A DNA stretch of 64,000 bases, from contig VZTG01004479.1 in NCBI GenBank assembly GCA_013397845.1, positions 498,957 through 562,956 of the forward strand. The letters run 5' to 3'. The stretch comes from Melanocharis versteri. Its lineage: Eukaryota; Chordata; Aves; Passeriformes; Melanocharitidae. Each line of letters begins with the position of its first letter. Position 1 is the first letter of the stretch. Position numbers and translations under genes: made by a program. This document shows positions 13,708 through 26,313 of the stretch, one piece after another. The notes beneath the pieces are model-generated. The model ran no database searches, had not been told where the DNA came from, and saw only the letters and a list, made by a program, of their open reading frames with translations.

Positions 13708-16700
13708 CTGCATCAAAAATACCAAGATACACATATGTGAAGACCTAGCATTTCTTAAATGTTTCCTTAAAATAACCCTAAAGCAACTTGAAATCAAATT
13801 CCCATTCAGTATATTCTTTGAATTGCTTTATCTCCAAAAATCAGCATTTAAAAGGGCAATTGGCTGCAGTATAGTTTCCTTACATCCATAATGAATAATA
13901 CCAAACATATCTTGGATTTTTCATTCTCTGAGTAGAAAGGACCATGCCTTAGTCATTTATTAGAGAAGGCAGAGATTTTTGCCTCAAACACATAGAAAAA
14001 TACGGGCTGAGATAAAAATTATTTCGTGTACATAAAATAAATTGCCTGCACTTTAGGCAACTGCTCATCATGCAACTTACTGTTCAGCCTACCTCCCCAC
14101 TGTAAATTATTTTCAGTGCTGCTTTAAGATTTTAATCACTGTTCAAAGACTTCTTTGAATACTTTATTTCCAAATAATAGCATTTGTTATTGTCCTTATT
14201 AGGCCTTGGATCCAATTCAAAGGTGGACAACTATCCAGTTCATTCTTCTTTCCAACAGAAATCTTCTTTATATTCTGCTTTAATAATGAGCAGGGAACTA
14301 TCAGAGAGGAAAGGAATGTTCTAAAGGAGAATCGAATAGCAGCCCTATTCCATTCTGAAACATACTTTCTGAAACACAGATTTCACCACTACAAAAAACT
14401 TAGAGATTCCTATGTTTAGTTCACTTCTACATAAATAACTTTGAAGTGAACTGAAGACCAACTTTCTTTTACTGGAAGACACAGCTACATTTTACATTAT
14501 CGATGGATTCAGACAGAACAGCCTACCTTAGTTCAACCCTGACATATGAAAAACTGTATCAGTTTAATTCATACACTTGAGCAACTCAAACCAAGGCCAG
14601 TGTAAATTACTGAGACTAAATGTATTCAGAAAAAAAAAACATTAAAAAACTGTATGAAAATTGACAAAGTTTAAGAAAGCAAGCAGGAATACAAACAAAA
14701 CCAAACAAATAGTAAGCACAAAAGCTGTGGCTCCATGATCAGTGTGCTGAATCTTTGAAGAACCTTATTATTTACGATAACTACAGTCCATTTCCTTCAA
14801 ATTAATTTTTTTCTTATTTGTTTCAGTCATGAATAGATTTAGGCATAATGGTCTGTTCATGTATTCATTTTTTTAAAAATTCAGAGAGTCCTCTGAAAGT
14901 TTTCTAACCAAAAACGTTCTTAATGGAATAACAGTAACGTCATAAATCTCCTCAACATTCACTTCCTACTCTTATTTTAAGAAGAGACTACTCTTCCCTT
15001 TTTTCCTAGGGATGTTTTGTTAATGAAAAAATACTTCTTCACTATCAGCTTAATAATAATCTCCAATAATTACAAAATGGCAACCTCTCTCTTTTCCTCG
15101 CCAGACTTACAAAGATGTGCTGGTACTACAGGAGCGTAACAGGACTTGTATGAACAGAAGTGCAGTCAGAAGATAAAGAAAAATGCATTATTAATTTTAA
15201 AAACTCAAAAATTTATAATTTAAGCAGAAGACATCAAAACCATCTGCATAGCTGTTTGGGTGATAAGGGTTTGAGGAAGATAAAACTTTTGCACTATTCT
15301 TCACTACCCAATGGGATGGGAACTTGTCATTGTACGTTTCTCTGATATTAACAACTACTGCTGACTGCAAAGAAAGAGAATAATTTAAATTTATTGTAGG
15401 AAGAAAAACCAAAGCATTTTAAAATTCTGACGGTCATTGCTGCTGGTCAGGAACCAGACAGTATTAAAAAAGTCAGGAATTGCAAAGGTCGGGATGGAAC
15501 ATACAGAAATTATTATCTCAGTATCATGTATACCAATGGTACAGCTTTCTGGTCACAGTTACAGCCATCAAACTTCGGGAAAAAAATTTCCGAGACAGGG
15601 AGAGAAAAATCAGCAGCACAAAGTCTCTCTCACAAACCTTGTCACACTTCCTTTAGAGAACAATAAAAATACAAGACAATTAGAAGTATATGAAATAATG
15701 AACTACACTTGAAAGTCTCTTGGCAACTGCCAATTGTCTTCTGTCATAAACAAAAATTAGGTATTCAGTAATACTAATGACAGCTAACCCTGAGCAAGTG
15801 GAAGGACAATAATTTTCAATCCTGCACATTGTTAGCTTGCAGAATTTGTCAGATGTTTCCTTCTGGGGTTTCCAAGGAGGACTAGGTGCTTATCTAAACA
15901 AACAGAGCAGCCATGGGTGTTGGAAAATATAAGCAAAATAAATTTAGAATTTACTACTTTAAATATATGCATTTTACAGAGATATATGTAAAAAATATAT
16001 TCTCAAGGTTTTTGGGCAGAATTCAAGCAATAGTGAGATAAAACTTCAAGGTGGGATGGATTAACATGAAATCTGTAAGCAGTAGTTCTTACAATACCGT
16101 ATGGTATTATTATATAATGGTCATCCCTGGAAGGAGGAGTGCACTAATCAGATCAAGTACTGTAATTCTAAATTTAACCCTTGGGGCATTATTTTTAATC
16201 TTAGTCTGGTTTTGCATAGACAGTTTGAAGTTAAACTTCACTCTGCTTTATTCTGTACATCTCATGTATCCCCTGCTAAATCTGCACAAGTCTCACCTCA
16301 CTCCTAATTAAATCCAATCACAATCAGTTCTGCACTCTTAGAAAGTACCAAAAACCACCTATGGGACCAATGCCACGGTACATTGTTTGTGCCTGTGTCT
16401 CTAAAAGCATGTTTGATTCAACTGCTTGCAGAGCATTTGCATCCATCCACATAACCCGGGGCTGTAGAAGTCCCCTTGGGCTCCAATCACAACTGATTAT
16501 ATATTCAGAAAACTAAAAGATAGCCCAAAAGCATGTCTTTAATTACGTGCTGCCTTGCTATCTTAAGTCTATGTCAGACCTTGATGTTTCTGTGTTGATC
16601 TTTCTAAGTGAGCTTCCTGGTTCTTTTTAATGAATTAGCTATGGAAAATCATTGAGATAATTAGAGTAATACAGGGAAACATATCATTAGCACATGCAAT

Positions 16701-16837
16701 TACCCCATTTACCAACTTAATTACACTGTGTTATATTCTTTACTTACAGCACAGGTTGAAACATGCCTTTTTAAATCAGTAATGTATATTTTAAAGATCT
16801 ATGTATATTTTAGCCTACAGGCATGACAGATAGCTTA

Positions 16838-17190
16838 ATCACAGATAATCATAGAATGGTTTCAGTTGGAAAGGACCTTAAAAATCATCTAGTTCCAACC
16901 CCCCTGCCATGGACAGGGACACCTCCAAGTAGACCAGGTGGCTCAGAGCCCAATCCAACCTCTCTTGAACATTTTCATGGATGGAGCATCCATAACTCTG
17001 GACAACCTGTGCCAGTCCCTCACCACCCTCACAGTAAAGAATTTCTTCCTAATATCTAATTTAAATCTACCCTCCTTCAGTTTAAAGTAATTCTCCATTG
17101 TCCTATCACTGCCTGCCTCTGTAAAAAGCCTCCAGTCTTCTTGTAAGCTCCCTTTAGGTACCAGAAGGCTGCTATAGGGCCTCCACTGAG
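16838..17190 (-). mobile_element. CR1 LINE, 3' end fragment
   Basis: The plus strand starts with ATCATAGAATGGTT and continues with the familiar CR1 words (ttggaaaggacctt, catctagttccaac, ctctggacaacctgtgccag). This is the reverse complement of a CR1 3' end, so the element runs on the minus strand with its 3' terminus at 16838. Translation of the minus strand gives the ORF2 C-terminal block FKLKEGRFKLDIRKKFF and then WHRLSRVMDAPS, typical of the end of CR1 reverse transcriptase. It is 5'-truncated like most bird copies. It lies in intron 9 in the same orientation as NUBPL. The coding frame is still mostly open, so it is only moderately old. Confidence 0.93.
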
Positions 17191-17207
17191 TCAATATGTA
17201 ACAACTC

Positions 17208-17225
17208 ATTTCATTTAAATGAAAT
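17208..17225. repeat. 18-bp perfect palindrome beside CR1
   Basis: ATTTCATTT is followed directly by AAATGAAAT, with imperfect extension on both sides (CTCATT ... AATGAG). It lies just past the 5'-truncated edge of the CR1 at 16838-17190. Probably chance in AT-rich DNA. Confidence 0.7.
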
Positions 17226-17609
17226 AAATGAGAAAACATTCATTGATATTACTGGACAGAGTTTAGGCCTGTCCAAAGACTAAACAGAATTCTTGGTTAT
17301 TTGTAAAAATTGCTGTATAATTACATAATGAATTTCAGGTAACATAGCACATTGATGCCAAAACAATTAATGTTCCGCATTGTTTGTAAATACAAAGATT
17401 TAAGATGCAATTCAAGAATTTTCATATGCAGTCAACATCACTATTACAAGACTGACAAGGAACAGAACATACTACTTATTAGTTCCATTATATCTGAAAA
17501 CTGTCTGAATATAGAATAATCTAGGATTATGCAGTCCGATAGTTCAGTTAATGCTTCAGGCACACCATTAAATTTTTCTTCAAAAATAAAACCATTTCCA
17601 TATTCTTAC

Positions 17610-17730
17610 CCAAAATATCCAATCCAAGGGTTTTTGCCAGATCTCTTACGCCATCAGCTCCAAAAATATGTGTCTCATGCTTACATTTGGGACATTGGAA
17701 AACACTCATATTTTGAACCAGTCCTAAAAC
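17610..17730 (-). CDS. NUBPL: NUBPL exon 9 (CxxC Fe-S motif)
   Basis: This is the largest visible coding exon (121 nt). It encodes [20 protein letters not shown], then [20 protein letters not shown] and the first base of a Gly codon, human residues 232-272. The CPKC motif (Cys244 and Cys247 by human numbering) is the conserved CxxC that binds a bridging Fe-S cluster at the dimer interface in the NBP35/IND1/ApbC family, so the scaffold function is preserved. Donor is TTGG|GTAAGA. The acceptor GACAG|G is preceded by a run of CCTTT pentamers that serves as its polypyrimidine tract, so a microsatellite abuts this essential exon. A CR1 element lies about 420 bp past the donor. Confidence 0.98.
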
Positions 17731-17756
17731 CTGTCAAAGGAAAGGAAAGGAAAGGA
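17731..17756 (-). promoter_or_regulatory. NUBPL: CCTTT microsatellite acting as polypyrimidine tract of exon 9
   Basis: On the gene strand four near-perfect CCTTT units run straight into GACAG|exon 9. They therefore form the polypyrimidine tract that U2AF would bind. On the plus strand this is seen as repeated AAAGG. A repeat that can change length by slippage in this position could tune inclusion of the exon carrying the CxxC motif. Confidence 0.85.
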
Positions 17757-20523
17757 TGTTCAAACCAAGCCCTGGTATTTCCATTATTCATCTCTGACAA
17801 TATAGAATAGATTATCGACTAAGAATCAACACAGAGTGGTTATTTAAAATAGGAATTTGACTCATTAATATCATCATCAGCTCTTATTAGTCATCTCAGT
17901 GGCACCATCATCTGTGCCTTATTTCAATATTTTCACATTTACACCTCTCAAAGATGTGCAGCCTTATTTGTAACAAAAAGTACTTCTTGCACAAACCTAA
18001 CTTGCCAAGAATTCTCCCTGTCAGTATTTCATTTTCAAACTCTGAATACTAGAAGAATTTTCATGCTGTGTTTTACAGTTTTGTACTTCACAGTTTCAGG
18101 AAAGACAAAATAAAAACATACCATTACAAGAAATTACACAATCAGATGTGCTTTTAAGGTATTTTTATAAGTTATCCTGTAGGGAAATGTTTTCAAAAAG
18201 AACCAGATTTGCTATTCTTCTGAAGAGCGGAAACATTTTAAAGATCAAACAACAGAAATAATTATGTGAAACTAAGTGGCAAAACTCATAGCATAAAAAT
18301 CTAATACACACATCCTGGGTACCTTTCTGTTGATACCAGGTTTTCAACATCATCCTTACAAAATACGTGAAATAAAAATTGGCCAAGTCATTCACACAAA
18401 AAATTTTATTTCACAATGTGAAATAATGCTAACAATAGCATTGATCTCATTTTATTCACATAGTAAACAAAACTCATCATTGAGGCAGAGCAAAATTTCC
18501 AGAAGTGATGAAAACAGTATTCAAATGCTACAGGGTGGAAGTTTCTATCCACCTGCTAATGAAGAGAACACCTGCTTTAAGAGATTCCATGTTACAATAT
18601 TTCACTTTCAGATTTATATATCACCTATATATGTCACATAAACTATACCTGAGTTTTAAAAACTAATATATAATTTATATTGTTATTTACTTTGTAGCAT
18701 TTTGTACTCCTACATTTCCCTGAACCTTCTAGTTTTGTGCTTGAACAAGGTAGTCTCTAGTTATTAGAGAAGAAACATATCCACTATGCTAATGAAGTAT
18801 ATCTAAGAGGAAACAGCAGTGTTCAATGCAACCAACAAATATAAAGTTATTTCATTAAAAGTGAATGTACAACTTCTGGCACTTGAAAATAGAAAAGTAT
18901 GTCATTTACAGTATCATAACAGAAGTATCCTTAGCTATAAGCTGAAATTTATCAGAAGATTGTCACCTGTTTTTTCTATACCACGATAAAGTATACTTCC
19001 TACATCTTCCTTTACTTATGTAAAACTCTCAGAGGGTTTAAAGCAAGGTATACTAAAATAAATAATGTTAAAAAAATTTTACCTACTTCCAGTTTAACAC
19101 CTCAAACTGACTTTCCCCCTTTTCTACTCTCTCCCAGGGACTGCCGGAGAAGCAAGAGAAACCAGTTTCTATTTACTGGCACATTACTACAAGTAATTTT
19201 ATCATCCAATTCTTTAATTAGGAGAGACATGAAATACTTCATGTCCAAGGGTACAAGGTGCAGGGTCAGTAAAAAGGGACCTGTACAGCCACAGCCTTCT
19301 ACAGATGACCTCTAAGCAGGCACTCATCTTGCTCTCTCTAAAGTCAAGTCATGAAGTTTTTACTCTGCTCGCAAACTGGAGAACACTGGAAGGAGTATTA
19401 TTTGACAAAAGAAAAATATTATTTTCACCAGGATATAGGGAGGCCATTTTTGACAGTAAACAGAAAAAAAAAGTAATTTGAAATTTACACTTTGATTAAT
19501 TCATTTTCAGGTATCTTGGGCATTGAACTTTCTGTTCTCTTCAAAGTACTCATACAATATCTACGATTCAGCAGATTTATCATCAAAGAAAAAGTTACGT
19601 AGTCTACTATTGTTTCGTGAACAGTTAAGCATTATTACAGCTGTTTTGTTCATATTTTAATAACCTAATAACTAAGAGGTCCTTCTGCCAATGTAAAAGC
19701 AAATGCTGAGATATAGCTATATCTCCAGCGCTAGATCAGTTTCAGAGGCCTTATTCATGGTCTTTTTTAGTTTCCATTTAAACAAACCTTACTAAAAGCA
19801 AACTACACAATAATTTTAATTTTTCAGTGCTAGTCCTGTTTGTCAGCCAATGAATAATGTGTATTTAATAATATATAATTTATTCTTCTGGAATATGAAG
19901 ACACCACTTAAAAATACTAATACAGAATATTTGCAAACACACAACTTTACTGCCGAAGTGTATTTTTACCATGCATATTTCTGCACATATATTTACAGGA
20001 GGGAGCCCCTTATGACCTTCAGAGCTTTTAAATCTACAAAGTAATAGGTCTTGCTAATGAAGTCAGTAATAACCCTCATTTCCCTGCTCAAGTAATAGAC
20101 TTGTAATAGCTTCAAAGCAGCTGTTACTGTCTACACAAACTATTCCATAAGTGTGTGTGAATTCTATTCTAGTCGTCAGTGAGCTTGGCAAACTTGGCTC
20201 AGGAATGACATGAAAACTTGTACGCACCACATTACAGGAGCTAACCTATGGCAGCAGCATGGAGCTCTATTTCATTTAGTCTAATCGTTATTTTAAACAG
20301 CGAACAGGCATCTGGCAAGAAATAACAGGAAATGAAGAACCCTTTCATTATGAGTTATCTGCGCAGTTTCTGAATGTTTACGTATTTCTTGTGCTCAACT
20401 AACCTTTTGGTTACACAATAAATCATGCCTAAACCCAAATATACAACTTTCTAAGTTAAAGAAAATACAGTGATGAAATGAAAGCTCTCTGTATTTACAT
20501 TAGGAGACAATTCCAGAGAAACA

Positions 20524-20677
20524 CACTTCAGTCATTCACTGTACTTAAGGACGGATGGTGCTGAGGTCTAACTTCAGCCTGATGAGGACTGAAGTGACCA
20601 GGGTTACAGTTCCTCAGCCTGCCATCAACTTCCTGTGTAATCATCAGTCAGTCACTTCACACTGAAGTGCTTCAAGT
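20524..20677. promoter_or_regulatory. cluster of CACTTCAG/CTGAAGTG words
   Basis: Six related words occur in 154 bp, on both strands, at 20524, 20571, 20589, 20653, 20662 and 20670. Two neighbouring pairs form 7-bp stems with loops of 11 and 3 bases. TNAAGTG resembles the core bound by NK2-class homeodomain proteins. Function is not shown; it is a candidate only. Confidence 0.3.
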
Positions 20678-22933
20678 AAACATGCACTGTATTTCTGTCT
20701 TCCTACCTTTCAACTTATAATGAGCAATTTTTGCCTCTAATATCTGCTCCCAACATGAAGCCATAATCGTGGCTGGTTATTCCAGATGCTTAAGAAATAC
20801 TAGTAAGAACATAGCCAAATAAGCCATTTTAGTACAACTCAGAAGGAAATCCATAGCTGAGTTTATCTAAGCAGTTTTTTGAAACCTGCAAAATTCATAG
20901 CATAACCTTCCAGTTCAAGGAAATTTCAGAAAAGCTGCAGATTTAACTAAAACCCTGTCTTTTCTTTCAGGGATATGACTGATAAGATAAACTATAATGA
21001 ACTGAACTCAGCCTCAGCAGGTGGAAATGGGCAGTTTTCTTCCTAAATACTCGAAATTATTCACTTTGAGTCACCCTTGGGAATGCAAGAAAACATTGGC
21101 CAAACTTGCATAATAGACAGGAATCTTGAAACTCGTTGTGATAGGAGTCAGCATCACTTTGCAAATTCCTTCTTCACTGCAAGTGTAGATGTGCTCCACT
21201 GCACAAGAGATGTCACTCCTCTTTCAATGACTATGTCCTAAGACTGAAAATATGAATTTTGCCCTGTAATTCTGGTTTTAATGCTGACTCTCCTTGCCAG
21301 ATTTTCATTAGTTTCTTCAGTCATTCTACTTCCATTTCAATAAAGGACGAACAACATTAACAATTGTGACTTTGCTGTGGTAATACCACATGTCTCATCT
21401 GAGTCTCTGATAACTAGTAACAGTGGGAGTGAGGGGAAGGTGGAATATATAGGCCTGCATGTACATGGGAGAGACTGCAGTTCATTAAATATAAGAAAGC
21501 AGACAGAGTTCAACAACCTATAGATTCTCTGCTTCTTTTAAAGTCAGCTCTTTGCAAGCACTTCCTGAAAGATTAAAAATTTTAGAGATTAGACATTTAA
21601 AGATCAGTTAATTATGTAATCAGGATACGTAATTTTAGCACAGACCTGCAGACTCCACCTCTTTGACATAAAGCTCAGGTCTGAAGTTGTCCATGAAAAA
21701 TTTTGTCACTTCACTTTCTTTAGATCCTCATACTTAGTTGACATCTAGAAATTATGTACATAGGCAGGAGTTGCTTTAAAACTCAAGTAAATGACACATT
21801 TGTACTCATGTACATACAGGGCAGAATAAAATTAAGCAGCTTCATGAAAAAGGTACGGTCTGATAACTGGTTCGAGCGCATTCAAACTCAGCATGTGGTG
21901 TAACAGCTTTATTGTGACTTTTCACTTGATTTGGTAAGATCTGATAATTCCAATGAACCAAAATAGATCATACTTAATATCTTATCTTCCACTAGTCAAA
22001 TTAGTATTAGCCAAGCTCATCCTAGAATGCATGATTTTCTTGGAGGCCATTCTTTTCAAAGGACATTGAACAAAACAGTTTTAGAAATAAATTTTTGTCA
22101 TTTCTCATTAAAACGAAAGGAGAATTCAGTGAAGTACTAACTTGAACACAATTTAAATTGAAGAAAATAATTTCACATCATTTGAGCAAACCCAAACATA
22201 AAATTAAAACAAAATGTTCCGTATGTTATTCTTCTTGTTTTCCTTCTGGCAGCAAATTATAAAAGCTACAATACTTTAATTTTGATGCAAATATGCTTAA
22301 AGAATAGACAGCAATGAGGAATTCAAAGTATTTCTCTTGTTAAGCTATCTTGTAAATTAAAAAAAGTGAAAGCATTCACTTCAACTTTCTGTTGCATTTT
22401 TTTTAATTAGCAAAATACTAGCTATGAAAGAAATTTCCTTTCTCTAAGAAAATGTAAAAGTGACCTTCACACAGGTAAGCAAGAAAACACCTTTTCTTCC
22501 TTACAGTTTATGATAAGGAAGCATTTCAATTTGTATTTTTTCATCAACTGCCAATTTCAAAGTAAAAATGAATCTCTACATAAACATAGAGTACAACAAA
22601 CATTCAGTTACTTAGCAACTTGTAGCACACAGAGAAAATATGAAGTCAAGGATGTTAGCCTGTTAACTATTTTCTCCTAATTGTGGATATTCTTAAATTT
22701 TGCATTTCTCAAACAAGTAAGCTAAGATATAAGCTATAAACCTCATGAAAAACAGTGATTAGACAGCCTTCTACTTGTAATGATAGTTACGGGGCCCTTC
22801 CAATGGCAATGTAAGTAGATATATGCATATGTCCACAAAAATTTCAGTTTGCTTCTTAAAAAAACACCAATAAATGATTTTTCTACATTGCATGAAATTT
22901 TAGATTTTAAGCCCCAACACAGACAGTGCTGAA

Positions 22934-22971
22934 GAGGACATATAATGAGGACACATAATGAGGACACACAG
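22934..22971. repeat. minisatellite, 13-bp unit x 2.9
   Basis: The unit GAGGACAYATAAT is present twice in full (22934-22946 and 22947-22959, one difference) and once in part (22960-22971). It lies about 300 bp before exon 8 in plus-strand coordinates, that is, downstream of the donor. Confidence 0.85.
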
Positions 22972-23272
22972 TATAACTGAAACATATGCATTACTTCATA
23001 AGGTATTTTGTTCAGCAATCGGATCCATTCCACATGATTAAACAAACAGATTTAAAACAAATCATTTATTATTATGGCCTCAGCCTGAGAAAATTCTCTC
23101 CTTTCTGTTAAAGCAGGTTCCTGATACAGATATAAGATGGATTCTAATCCTTTTAACAAGAACTTATTAAATTCGGGTGATTTCTGAATGTTCACCTATT
23201 GCTGCATATGGAGGGATTTTCTATATTTTGGGGGAAAAAAAACCTACTCGTATTCTTCATGTAGAGACTTAC

Positions 23273-23358
23273 AGGTACATGGACTTTTCTAAACATTTCA
23301 GCTCCTTTGTGCGCATCCAATAAAGCCACGTCCTGTGGAGTGGAGACAATCACAGCTC
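23273..23358 (-). CDS. NUBPL: NUBPL exon 8
   Basis: This 86-nt exon completes the split Gly codon and encodes AVIVSTPQDVALLDAHKG followed by AEMFRKVHVP, human residues 203-231. The STPQD.A..DA.KG stretch is a family signature of Mrp/NBP35/NUBPL ATPases in the C-terminal half of the nucleotide-binding fold. Acceptor is TTTACCAG|GA and donor CCT|GTAAGT, phase 0. The donor corresponds to human c.693+1, where a G>A change is a known complex I deficiency allele; the consensus GT is intact here. No stop or frameshift is present. Confidence 0.98.
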
Positions 23359-24394
23359 CTGGTAAAAGAAAACATGAAATCCCATTAAAATGTACATCAT
23401 TAATTATTCTGCTAAATATTTTTATTATTTAGTACATGCTACTAAATTCAAAGTAGTCACACATTTATATGCTTTTAAGGAAGAAAATTATGCCAGGTTT
23501 TTCATTATGCAATGATCAAAATAACTGGGATACGAAGTGATAAAAACATTTTAGATACTTTCATCGTAACATTTTCTATGCAGAAACCATTTATACTTTC
23601 TAAATGAGAAAAATTATCTACTATCATACAACCATGGATAGAAGACAATGGTCCACAAGCTGACAGATTGCAGAGGTGGTACTCTTGGAATATCTACGCA
23701 GTAACAGTCCCATGCCATAACTACATTTGAAAGCTTTTAATTTAACAATAGGCCTTGTAAAATCAGGAGGCAGCTGCTTGTAATCAGACTGCTGTTTTCT
23801 GGACCTGCTATACTTTCTTGAACCACATCACACTAGACACCAGTGCATTTGTATGAATGATACCACAAAGCAAGAGGCCAACTGATGCATGTTTGCAATA
23901 GGTTTGAATAAAGTGTTGCTCACTGTTCAGACATGGCTCCAGGTTACCTGATAATTAGTACTCCTGAGAGTTATTAAGCATATAAAACAGCTAGAGCTCC
24001 TTGTCAAAGTTTGATTCTAAAGTAAAGTAAGCCTAAAGGCTACTATCCTATACTGTTATTACTTCTTGATTAATGCAGTGTGCAAAACCAATAAAGACAT
24101 CAGAATATTCCACATCACTTCACAAAGAGCATCTTTTTCCAAATGCTCAGGGGTTTCAAATATTATTTCCTCAAAACTTGCAATAAAGAACTGTTCATGC
24201 TTGTCCCTATTTTAGAAAAATGTAATGTACAAGGGAGCATTACTGGTCAATTGATTAGCTTTGGTTTCATCTAGTGTCAAAAGCCTCTGTTACAAAAAGA
24301 TTTCTGCAGAGTCACATTATGCCAACCATGCACAAGAAATTTATGTCAAACTTCACACTAACAGCAATTACAACAGACATTTCTAGATGCTTGG

Positions 24395-24660
24395 GACAGT
24401 TTCCTACTGGGCCTGCAGCTCCCAATCCTTGGTGTACGTGGCAGAGGAAGGGGTGGGTAGATTTCCAGAGGCACACAACCCTGGCATCGCTGGCAGGGAC
24501 CAGAGCACCAGAAGCCTTGGCACGCTGAGAGCACTCCTGGCTCTGGCAGCACTGGGACAGGGAGCCCTGCCCCTTACACCATCCACGCACTGCCAGGTGG
24601 GATCTTGCCTGCTGACAGCCAGCCGTTTCCAAACACCGCCTGACAGCATGTTTGAATGTT
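24395..24660. other. GC-rich patch in intron 7, unidentified
   Basis: These roughly 265 bp are much richer in G and C than the flanks and stay open in several frames on both strands. The minus-strand frame 24404-24859 (151 codons) is the longest in the window. Its protein has no domain, signal peptide or repeat that I recognise, and its last third is AT-rich and intron-like. It could be an unclassified repeat, an alternative exon of the host gene (same strand) or GC-rich intron sequence. I do not call it a gene. Confidence 0.35.
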
Positions 24661-26313
24661 TGCAGCCAGCATTCTTAACCTCTAATTTGTGAAAGAAAAA
24701 TACAATCTGGCACCTCGCTCCTGAAAAGCTGCCAATCTTTGCCTTACACTGTATTATACACAAGTCCAAAAACTGAATGGCACATGTAATGTACCGAGCA
24801 AATGCAATTTGCTTATTTGCTAAAACTCTGGCATCCAAATAATTTGCTGGTATTCCCAAAACAACCTGTTTCCAATGGCATCAAAAAGAATAATGTGTAA
24901 GCCTTTCAGTTACACTGAAGCCACCTTAGCTCCTCATTTCACCAAATGGAGGGTTACACTTTACAGGCACCACTGAAATGTAGGGACAATTCCACAAAAT
25001 GAATGCACCTTTCCCTAAAAGAACTGGCCCCAGGTAAGTAATTTAGACTCAAGTATCCTTGAGGTATTTGCATATTTGTAAAATAAAGATCTTTCAATAC
25101 TCAAAAAAAATGCTTGTTACTGCTTTCTTTCCAAATAAAATTGGAAGTATGTGCCTTGTGTGCATACGCACTTTTACTCACACTCTTCTCTGAAGATGCT
25201 GGCTCAGCAATCTCTGGATCTTCACACAGAACCTAATATGCAGTCAACAAGACTCAAGTCTAAATTTTCTGGTTCATTATTAATTCTTTTAAGAATCTAA
25301 TAATTGTCATGGCATGAAGAACAGACTACGCACAACAAAAACACCCACTAGAATCACAAGCAGCTTAACAGAGAGATATTTTTTACTAACAAATTCTCAT
25401 CCAAAGGGAAAAAACAAAAATGCCAAAAAGACCGAATGACACATTACAGCGTTTGGGCTGCCACAAGCACCAACTGTCTGTACAAAAAACCTCTGGCTCC
25501 TGAAATACATGGGTTAAAATTATGCTTGTGGACAATTTCCATGGCTCCTTCCACAGAATGAAAGCCAACATGCTCAAGAAGCTGCCATTGAGGGCGTAAC
25601 AGTTGTTTCTCTCCTATTTTCCTTTTTACTCTGAGCTAATTACAGGCAAAATTTATCCACAGCCAGCTTGTACTGACTTACACCAACACCCTACAAAACA
25701 AGTATCTTCTCTCTTTCTTTGGTACATCTGCTAGTCCAACCAACCCAACCTGAAGTTCAAGAATTCAAATTATTTGCAGCATGATTTCCTTTACTAGCAA
25801 CCAAATATGGCAAACGAGACTTTTCATGGTGCTCCTCTCCCTGAATAAATTTGCCTGTTTAATCCAGAAAATGATTCAAATGGTAACCAAGAAAGAACGC
25901 AGCCTACACTTTCCTTGCTATCTTGACTCTACACAGTTAACAGGAATATCAAACAGTAAAAAGTTATTTTGATCAATAAAGTAATGAAATATGACAAAAT
26001 TCATGCACACAGTATGTCTCTTGAAGCAATACATGCAATGTTTACACAAGTGTCTGAATAAGACAAACTGAGGCTGACAAATTGAATGGGGAAGCTGCAG
26101 AAACTATGATGCTATCAACACTGCACACTGAAACATACTAAAAATTCTGTGTTTGCAGTTGTGTGCAGAAATATAGTTTCTGTGCCTAGAGCATACTAAG
26201 CATATCTAAGTAGAGCACATTTATGTTTAACTGACTTATCTACTTATTCATGCATTCCTTTTTTTTTTTAATGTCAATGTATTTCCTTTGACAAAAAGCT
26301 GATGCATGTTCAC

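Larger units (their letters stand above)
13708..17609 (-). other. NUBPL: NUBPL intron 9 (3.9 kb)
   Basis: Donor GTAAGA beside exon 9 and acceptor GATGCAG beside exon 10. The acceptor region is weak: the last 35 bases contain several purines, and the best branch-point match to yTnAy is TTCAC, with its A about 31 bases from the splice site. The intron holds one CR1 3' end (16838-17190). The remainder is AT-rich with no other recognised feature. Confidence 0.92.
17731..23272 (-). other. NUBPL: NUBPL intron 8 (5.5 kb)
   Basis: Donor GTAAGT beside exon 8 and acceptor GACAG beside exon 9. Mostly AT-rich unique sequence without recognised transposons. It contains a 13-bp-unit minisatellite at 22934-22971 and a cluster of CACTTCAG/CTGAAGTG words at 20524-20677. 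Confidence 0.92.

Noticed and set aside
16943..17239. 98-codon minus-strand frame as a host gene
   Set aside because: It translates to the C-terminus of CR1 ORF2 and belongs to a 5'-truncated transposon.
21869..21885. GGTTCGAGCGC, resembling a tRNA B box
   Set aside because: No A box at the right distance and no cloverleaf pairing could be built around it.
24404..24859. 151-codon open frame on the minus strand as a gene
   Set aside because: No recognisable domain, codon pattern mixes a GC-rich patch with ordinary AT-rich intron, and nothing supports a promoter or splice partners. Kept only as an odd patch.
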